Below are positions 25,462 to 29,729 of a stretch of 29,729 bases of DNA, piece by piece; within the stretch, counting starts at the first letter, position 1; the number at the start of each line of letters is the position of its first letter. Below the pieces are notes generated by a model, which was not told the origin of the DNA, did no database searches, and saw only the letters and a program-made list of their open reading frames with translations. The stretch is taken from contig DATKBT010000062.1 of assembly GCA_035546295.1 (NCBI GenBank), positions 1-29,729 on the forward strand, given 5' to 3'. The DNA comes from DATKBT01 sp035546295 (GTDB lineage Bacteria > Acidobacteriota > Thermoanaerobaculia > Multivoradales > Multivoraceae). A program made the position numbers and the translations under genes.

Positions 25462-26268
25462 CTACGGCGACGGCAGCGCCGTCAGCAGCAGGATCAGCGC
25501 TTCGTCTCCGCCGTTCAGCTTGGAGGTGCCGACCACGGCGGTCTCACCGACCTTCAGCGAGATCGAGGTGTCGATCAGGATCCCGCCTACCTGTCGACTC
25601 TCCCCCTCACCCAACTCGGGTGAGCTTCTGGTCGACTCGCTCACCCGCAGCATCTCGACCTGGAGCACCGGTCCCTCGACCGACTGGACGCGACGGAACC
25701 CGAGCCCGGCCTCGTACTGCCTGCCGTCCGGGCCGCTGAGCATGGTCCTCCCGCTGCGCGTGGAGATCAAAAGCGCGGTGTCGAGCAGGCGGAAGGAATC
25801 GAACGGCAGGAACTGCGCGACGTCGTCGAGCGCCGCGGTCGCGTTCGCGGGCAACGTCGGATCCATGCCACCGCCGCGGCTGCCCTCGACCAGAATGATC
25901 TGGAAGGTCTGAGTCGGCTCGAACGTCGCATCGCGCTCGGCGAGCAGGCGCGCGACCTCGGCGATCACGTTCGCGCTGCCGCGCACGCTGAGCTGCGACG
26001 GGTTGCCCGGCGCGACTCCGATGACGTGGCACTCCTCGCCGGGGTGCTGCTCGCAGAGATCCCAGACCCAGGTCTCGACCACCCGGCTGTCGACTGAGCG
26101 GACCTCGAAGCTGCGCGTCATGATCGGCGTCTCCGGCGCATCTTGCGCGCTCGCCGACGACGCCATCAACGCCGCCAGCGTCGTCAGGGCGACCACGCTT
26201 GCGCCCGTGGCGACGCCTCTCCGGGGCCTAGCTCCGCTCCTCGTCCCGTTGTTCGTGCTCTGACACAT
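25462..26268 (-). CDS. Secreted protein with secretin-like C-terminal segment
   Basis: 268 residues from the ATG at 26268, with AAGGGGA about 10 nt upstream. The signal peptide is 'SVVALTTLAALMASSASA'. The N-terminal half ('RSFEVRSVDSRVVETWVWDL', 'SQLSVRGSANVIAEVARLLA') looks like the N0/N1-type domains of secretins, in which short strands alternate with helices. The C-terminal part ('GILIDTSISLKVGETAVVGT' and 'NGGDEALILLLTALP') resembles the G-x-T-V-V-x-G strand pair of secretins but lacks most of the barrel, so it cannot form a normal pore. It ends the sigma/anti-sigma run on this strand, 180 bp after the anti-sigma gene, and could be an envelope component under that control. Confidence 0.7.
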   Translation of the reverse strand: MCQSTNNGTRSGARPRRGVATGASVVALTTLAALMASSASAQDAPETPIMTRSFEVRSVDSRVVETWVWDLCEQHPGEECHVIGVAPGNPSQLSVRGSANVIAEVARLLAERDATFEPTQTFQIILVEGSRGGGMDPTLPANATAALDDVAQFLPFDSFRLLDTALLISTRSGRTMLSGPDGRQYEAGLGFRRVQSVEGPVLQVEMLRVSESTRSSPELGEGESRQVGGILIDTSISLKVGETAVVGTSKLNGGDEALILLLTALPSP

Positions 26269-26448
26269 GGTCTCGATCCCCTTCTGGTGTCGTTGTCGTT
26301 GTGGTTGTTTGCGTCTGCGTCCAGGTCTGCGATTCGCGTCCGTCCGACGTCCACGGCATCCGCCTGACCGATGCCGCACCGCGAGTCGGACGAGGATCGG
26401 GGGCGCACGTGTGATCTCCTGGCCGACCGCTGCACCGCGAGGGCGGGC
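26269..26448 (-). other. Leader of the secretin-like gene
   Basis: 180 bp between the anti-sigma-like gene and the secretin-like gene. On the transcribed strand the last ~60 bases before the ribosome site are A/C-rich with ACGACAACGACAC and GACGCAGACGCAAAC repeats, so probably unstructured. An internal promoter is possible, but none was identified. Confidence 0.4.
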
Positions 26449-27276
26449 TCAACGGCCGCCGACCCCGCGGAACTCGGAGTCGAGGATCCAGTGGATCTTG
26501 CGGCCCGACGGCGTTTCGAAGTCCAGGCGCCGGATCCGGCGGGAGCCGGCCCCGGAACCGGTTTCGCCAGGCGCCTCGCCCGCGGCGCCCGCCCCCAGCG
26601 CGGCCACGGCGACCGGCGCCGCACCGCGACCGTGGGAACCCGCGTCCTCGGCACGGTCGCGCCTCCGAGCCGCGCGCCTCGCAGCGGCCGAGGCGAGCCC
26701 GTCCGCTGCCGCGGCGGCGCCAACACTCAGGACTTCGGCGCCGTCCTCGATCAGGCCGGCGGCGCGGTCGGCCGGTCTGCCGCCGTCGAGCGGCCGTGCC
26801 GGGATCGACTCGGTTGGCTTCCTCTCGAGCGCGAGCCCCTCTTCCGCGCCGGACCGCTCGTCGACGGCGCGTCGCGCCTCCGGCTCGGGTCCCGCGCTGA
26901 TCCCCGGCTGCTCCGGCCGCCGCGACTCCGCCTGGGCGATCACCGGCGCAACATCCGCCTCCCGCTCCGCGCGCTCGCCGAGCGAGCCGCTTCGCCGCAC
27001 GCCCACGATCGCGACCAGGAGAACACCGGCCGCGAGCGCCAGCGCCAGCGCAAGCCGCCGGCGGCGTGGTCGCGCCGAAGCGGGCCAGCCGGCCGCCGGT
27101 GCCGAGTCGTCGCGGCTCCGGACAGAGCCCCGCGCATGCTCGGCGCTGGCCTCGAGGACGAGGGCACGCATCGTCGCGACCCGTTCCTCCGGCAGCCGCA
27201 GCTCCCCCAGGTCCGAGTCCCACTCGGTCAGGGCGCGTCGCACCCGCTCCGCCCGTTCTCGCTCTCGCTCACTCAT
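26449..27276 (-). CDS. Membrane-anchored anti-sigma-like protein
   Basis: 275 residues from the ATG at 27276, overlapping the sigma stop (ATGA). The cytoplasmic part is 'ERVRRALTEWDSDLGELRLP' and 'EERVATMRALVLEASAEHAR'. One membrane segment, 'LALALALAAGVLLVAIVGV', is preceded by Arg-rich residues. Then comes a long Ala/Glu/Arg-rich outer part and a C-terminal 'RRLDFETPSGRKIHWILDSEF'. Position and topology are those of an anti-sigma factor. The zinc-type HxxxCxxC motif is missing, so sigma would be bound by another helical domain. The C-terminal strand motif recurs in similar acidobacterial proteins (from memory). The outer region is low in complexity. Confidence 0.72.
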   Translation of the reverse strand: MSERERERAERVRRALTEWDSDLGELRLPEERVATMRALVLEASAEHARGSVRSRDDSAPAAGWPASARPRRRRLALALALAAGVLLVAIVGVRRSGSLGERAEREADVAPVIAQAESRRPEQPGISAGPEPEARRAVDERSGAEEGLALERKPTESIPARPLDGGRPADRAAGLIEDGAEVLSVGAAAAADGLASAAARRAARRRDRAEDAGSHGRGAAPVAVAALGAGAAGEAPGETGSGAGSRRIRRLDFETPSGRKIHWILDSEFRGVGGR

Positions 27277-27929
27277 CGGCGTCCTCCTCTCGTCGGCTCG
27301 CCGGTCTCGAGCCAGCGCCCCAGGTCGCGGCGCGCCGCCGCCAGGTGCCAGCGCACGGTCACCTTGCGCAGCCCGAGAGCGCCCGCGATCTCGGCGACGT
27401 TCCAGCCCTCGAGCTCGTGGAGCACCAGCACGGCGCGCCGTCGGGTCGGCAGCCGGTCGAGCAGACTGCCGACGATCAGCCGGGCCTCGGCCGCCCCGTC
27501 GCCAACGCCGGAGTTGGGGGCGTGTCGGCCCGAACCCTCGCTGGTCTCGCCCTGTCGATCACGGTGCTCCCACCTCCGGCGGACCGTTCCCCGGCGCTGG
27601 CGATCGCGGCACAGATTGACGGCGACGCGCACCAGCCACGCCTGCGCGCCGCTCTCGGTCGCCGGCAGGCGGTCGAGCCGGGTGGCGGCCCTCAGGAAGC
27701 TCTCCTGGACCACGTCCTCGGCCTCGGCGGCATCGCCGAGCACGCGGGCGGCGACCCGAAAGAGCACACGGTGGTTGCGGTCGAAGAGCCGCGCCAACGT
27801 CACGCTCGCCTCGCGCTCGAGCTTGGTCCTACGCTCGGACGTTTGCTCGGCGACGTCCGCTTTGCCCGGCCTCGGGCGCCTCGGCGCGAGTCGGGAGCCG
27901 CGAGTCCCTCGCGGCAAATCGTTGCTCAC
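27273..27929 (-). CDS. ECF-family RNA polymerase sigma factor
   Basis: 218 residues if the GTG at 27929 (GAGGAG about 10 nt upstream) is used; the ATGs at 28013/28010 would add 28 residues. Region 2 is 'LARLFDRNHRVLFRVAARVL', 'DAAEAEDVVQESFLRAATRL' and 'AWLVRVAVNLCRDRQRR'. Region 4 is 'LDRLPTRRRAVLVLHELEGW', 'NVAEIAGALGLRKVTVRWHL' and 'AAARRDLGRWL'. It directs stress or envelope regulons together with the overlapping anti-sigma-like gene; autoregulation is usual in such pairs but no promoter motif was verified. It is unrelated in subtype to the ECF factor at 3860. Confidence 0.9.
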   Translation of the reverse strand: MSNDLPRGTRGSRLAPRRPRPGKADVAEQTSERRTKLEREASVTLARLFDRNHRVLFRVAARVLGDAAEAEDVVQESFLRAATRLDRLPATESGAQAWLVRVAVNLCRDRQRRGTVRRRWEHRDRQGETSEGSGRHAPNSGVGDGAAEARLIVGSLLDRLPTRRRAVLVLHELEGWNVAEIAGALGLRKVTVRWHLAAARRDLGRWLETGEPTRGGRR

Positions 27930-28143
27930 CTCGCGCCGGCTCCTCGAGATCGACTCGGTCTTCCCCTCGCTCCGCAGGCCTCGGTTCGACCAGATGACGG
28001 TGGCATCCATCATCCCGTAGACGGGCGAGCACCCGAAAGCGTTGGGTCGGGTCGTGCCCGCGGTGGCGGCATCGGTTGCTCCAGGAATGGCCGGCGACGC
28101 CGCGTCGTAGCATCGAGGAGCATCCACCAGATCGGAGGGAACC
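27930..28143. promoter_or_regulatory. Divergent region between the sigma operon and OsmC
   Basis: About 210 bp, or 130 bp if the longer sigma start is used. GGAGG at about 28134-28138 is the OsmC ribosome site, 5 nt before its GTG. No certain promoter was identified. An ECF autoregulated promoter would be expected upstream of 28013. Confidence 0.4.
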
Positions 28144-28632
28144 GTGCCAACCGCAGACGACCGCTCGCCCCCCGCTCCCGACCAGACGCCCAAGACGGTG
28201 GTGGTCACCGCGACCGCCACGTCCGGATTGACCACGCAAATCCTGGTCGGCGACCGTCACCCATTGGTCGCCGACGAGCCCGCCTCGGTGCCCAACGGCC
28301 ACGACCAGGGCCCCACCCCCTACGGCCTGCTCCTGGCGTCGCTCGGGAGCTGCATGGCGATGACCCTGCGCATGTACGCCGATCGCAAGGAATGGCCGCT
28401 CGAGGCGGTCCGTGTCGAGCTCTCCCACGGGCGCATCCACGCGCGCGACTGCGCCGACTGCGTCAGCGGCGAGGGCATGATCGACCGCATCGAGGCGAAG
28501 CTCGAGCTCGAGGGACCGCTCGACGAGGCGCAACGGGCCCGGCTCCACGAGATCGCCGGGCGCTGCCCCGTCCACCGCACCCTGACCAGCGAGACCAGGA
28601 TCGGCATCGAGCTGATCGAGGGAGCTGGGTGA
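28144..28632 (+). CDS. OsmC-family peroxiredoxin-like protein
   Basis: 162 residues from a GTG start. OsmC/Ohr proteins reduce organic hydroperoxides using two Cys. Both are present: Cys70 in 'LLASLGSCMAMTLRMYADRK' and Cys141 in 'HEIAGRCPVHRTL'. 'QGPTPYGLLLASLGSC' is the family's central signature and 'PLEAVRVELSHGRI' the typical strand. It resembles the OsmC/YhfA group rather than Ohr. It is cytoplasmic and forms a two-gene unit with the overlapping DUF3667 gene, divergent from the sigma operon, so it may belong to the same oxidative or envelope stress response (inference). Confidence 0.93.
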   Translation: MPTADDRSPPAPDQTPKTVVVTATATSGLTTQILVGDRHPLVADEPASVPNGHDQGPTPYGLLLASLGSCMAMTLRMYADRKEWPLEAVRVELSHGRIHARDCADCVSGEGMIDRIEAKLELEGPLDEAQRARLHEIAGRCPVHRTLTSETRIGIELIEGAG

Positions 28633-29555
28633 CGGCTCTCCCCGACCCGGGCCGGCATGCCCTCCGGCAAGAGCTCGACGGCAGCGCGCGCTCGCGACGA
28701 GCGGAGCCGGGGACCCATTGTCTCAACTGCGGGGAGCGCCTGATGGGCCGCTTCTGCTCCCGCTGCGGACAGGAGGCGAGGTCTCTCGAGGTGTCGCTGC
28801 TCGGCGTCGTGGCGCAAACCCTCGACGACCTGTTCTCGCTCGACTCGCGCGCCTGGAGGACGGTGCGACGCCTGATCGCCCGCCCCGGCTTCCTCACGGT
28901 CGAGTACTGGAACGGACGGCGCGCCCGCTACGTGCCCCCGATGCGTCTCTACCTGCTGTCGAGCTTCCTGTGCTTCCTGGTCCTGATTCCCCTCGACGAC
29001 ATCGAAGTGGTGAGCACGCAGGGGCGAAGCGACGGCATCATCCAGCTCGGCATCCAGGGCGGCGACGACGCCGAGATCATCGCCGCGGTCGAGCAGCAGG
29101 CCCAGGCGACGGGCGGGCTCGGCGGCTGGCTGCTGGCGCGCGTCGCGGTGCCGGTGCTGCGCGACGTGCCGGCCGCAGAAGAGGCCTTCGCTCGCCGCCT
29201 GCCGGCGATCGCGTTCGTCCTGATGCCGGTGCTCGCCTTCGAGCTCACGGTCCTGTTTCGTCGTCGCGTCCGCTACTTCGTCGAGCACCTGATCGTGGCG
29301 CTGCACCTGCAGTCGTTCTTCTTCGTCGTGCTGACCTTCACTACGCTGCTCGGGCTGCTCGTCGGCGAGACCGCCGCCGAGCTGCTGTTGATAGTGACCG
29401 TTCTGGTCTACGGCTACCGGGCGCTGCGCACCGTGTACTGGGAGCAGTCCCGTCTCGCCCTCGCGATCAAGATCCCGCTCCTCTTGTTCACCCACCTGTT
29501 CGCGATCGGCCTCGGCATGCTCGCGACCTTCGTGGTCGTCGGGCTCTCGCTCTGA
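28629..29555 (+). CDS. DUF3667 zinc-ribbon membrane protein
   Basis: 308 residues from a GTG at 28629 that overlaps the OsmC stop (GTGA). After ~28 residues comes a zinc ribbon, C-x2-C...C-x2-C, in 'HCLNCGERLMGRFCSRCGQ'. The DUF3667 core follows ('FSLDSRAWRTVRRLIARPG', 'FLTVEYWNGRRARYVPPMRL', 'YLLSSFLCFLVLIPL'). After an extracytoplasmic stretch there are four more membrane helices ('LPAIAFVLMPVLAFELTVLF', 'LQSFFFVVLTFTTLLGLLVG', 'LLLIVTVLVYGYRAL', 'IPLLLFTHLFAIGLGMLATF'). The family has no assigned activity. Coupling to OsmC points to a shared condition. Confidence 0.88.
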   Translation: MTALPDPGRHALRQELDGSARSRRAEPGTHCLNCGERLMGRFCSRCGQEARSLEVSLLGVVAQTLDDLFSLDSRAWRTVRRLIARPGFLTVEYWNGRRARYVPPMRLYLLSSFLCFLVLIPLDDIEVVSTQGRSDGIIQLGIQGGDDAEIIAAVEQQAQATGGLGGWLLARVAVPVLRDVPAAEEAFARRLPAIAFVLMPVLAFELTVLFRRRVRYFVEHLIVALHLQSFFFVVLTFTTLLGLLVGETAAELLLIVTVLVYGYRALRTVYWEQSRLALAIKIPLLLFTHLFAIGLGMLATFVVVGLSL

Positions 29556-29568
29556 GGCCCGAAGGGCC
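29556..29568 (+). terminator. Short hairpin after the DUF3667 gene
   Basis: GGCCC-GAA-GGGCC stem starting on the base after the stop. No T-tract. Confidence 0.4.
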
Positions 29569-29634
29569 GGGAGGCGGAGAAGAACATGAGCTAGTACTTA
29601 GTTGCAGAATTGCGCGACATGACGTAGTTTGGCG

Positions 29635-29663
29635 CCCCAGAGACGAGGAGTCATTCTCTGGGG
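29635..29663 (+). promoter_or_regulatory. Hairpin masking the transposase ribosome site
   Basis: 9-bp inverted repeat CCCCAGAGA (29635-29643) / TCTCTGGGG (29655-29663). The last four G of the stem are the first part of the Shine-Dalgarno GGGGAGG (29660-29666), 9 nt before the ATG. Confidence 0.6.
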
Positions 29664-29675
29664 AGGAACTACGGC

Positions 29676-29729
29676 ATGGGAAGAGCTACGGAGATCGTGT
29701 TGACGCCGGAAGAACGCACCACCCTCGAG
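29676..29729 (+). CDS. IS630-family transposase, first 18 codons
   Basis: ATG at 29676 preceded by GGGGAGG. The 18 residues in the window read 'MGRATEIVLTPEERTTLE', the typical N-terminus of IS630-type transposases, in which a short strand leads into a helix-turn-helix ('EERxxLExxxR'). The catalytic DDE domain lies beyond the edge, so integrity is unknown. Confidence 0.75.
   Translation, partial: MGRATEIVLTPEERTTLE

Larger units (their letters stand above)
29590..29729 (+). mobile_element. Left end of an IS630-type insertion sequence, cut by the window edge
   Basis: From about 29585 base composition shifts to AT-richer DNA (CTAGTACTTAGTTGCAG...). This leads into a transposase start. IS630 elements insert at TA; candidate TA edges are at 29592, 29595 and 29599. 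The exact end and terminal repeat cannot be proved without the right end. Confidence 0.6.

Noticed and set aside
27066..28628. Plus-strand open frame leading into the DUF3667 gene
   Set aside because: Antisense to the sigma/anti-sigma genes and out of frame with OsmC; low-complexity peptide.

Overview
The window is a very GC-rich (roughly 70% by eye), gene-dense bacterial chromosome segment with many GTG starts and several 4-nt stop/start overlaps. The mix of genes suggests an uncultured Acidobacteriota-like bacterium (Thermoanaerobaculia or a relative). That mix includes an ECF sigma factor of the type common in Acidobacteria and Planctomycetes, secreted proteins with an 'RPDLSGTYD' start, an arylsulfotransferase-like lipoprotein, TPR and gluzincin proteins, a serine dipeptidyl-peptidase, and a menaquinone-pathway MenB. 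The taxonomic call is inference. No rRNA, tRNA, CRISPR array or phage block was seen.

Layout. Positions 1-2096 (minus) hold an F420-type set: a luciferase-like oxidoreductase, a PPOX-class flavin/F420 protein and a class-V PLP-fold protein that runs off the left edge. A secreted PQQ-type beta-propeller (2325-3701) and an ECF sigma factor (3860-4486) lie on plus. Positions 4825-10717 (minus) hold a sulfatase-fold lipoprotein with a broken active site, an enoyl-CoA hydratase/isomerase, a membrane protein with a pseudopilin-like tail, and a secreted S9 peptidase. A secreted coiled-coil/beta protein (10856-11566) and a coding stretch with no usable start codon (about 11640-12500) follow on plus.

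Positions 12440-17722 (minus) look like one secretome operon: two tandem paralogues of the 'RPDLSGTYD' family, a TPR protein, and a TonB-C/gluzincin fusion. It diverges from an arylsulfotransferase-like lipoprotein (17919-19745). DUF2062, menB, a GNAT acetyltransferase coupled to an HxlR-type regulator, and a divergent FAD-dependent oxidoreductase occupy 20095-24598. A secreted coiled-coil protein follows, then a minus-strand operon of ECF sigma factor, membrane anti-sigma and a secretin-like secreted protein (25462-about 28013). On plus come OsmC and a coupled DUF3667 membrane protein. The right edge enters an IS630-type transposase.

Cross-cutting signals. Short tandem duplications recur. 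Inside genes the units are 12, 15, 12 and 6 bp, all multiples of three; outside genes they are 13, 13 and 16 bp. Two leader hairpins surround or mask ribosome binding sites (8442-8486 and 29635-29663). Two enzyme-fold proteins lack key active-site residues: the class-V aminotransferase-fold protein (Asn for Asp) and the sulfatase-fold protein (Ala for Cys, Arg for His).
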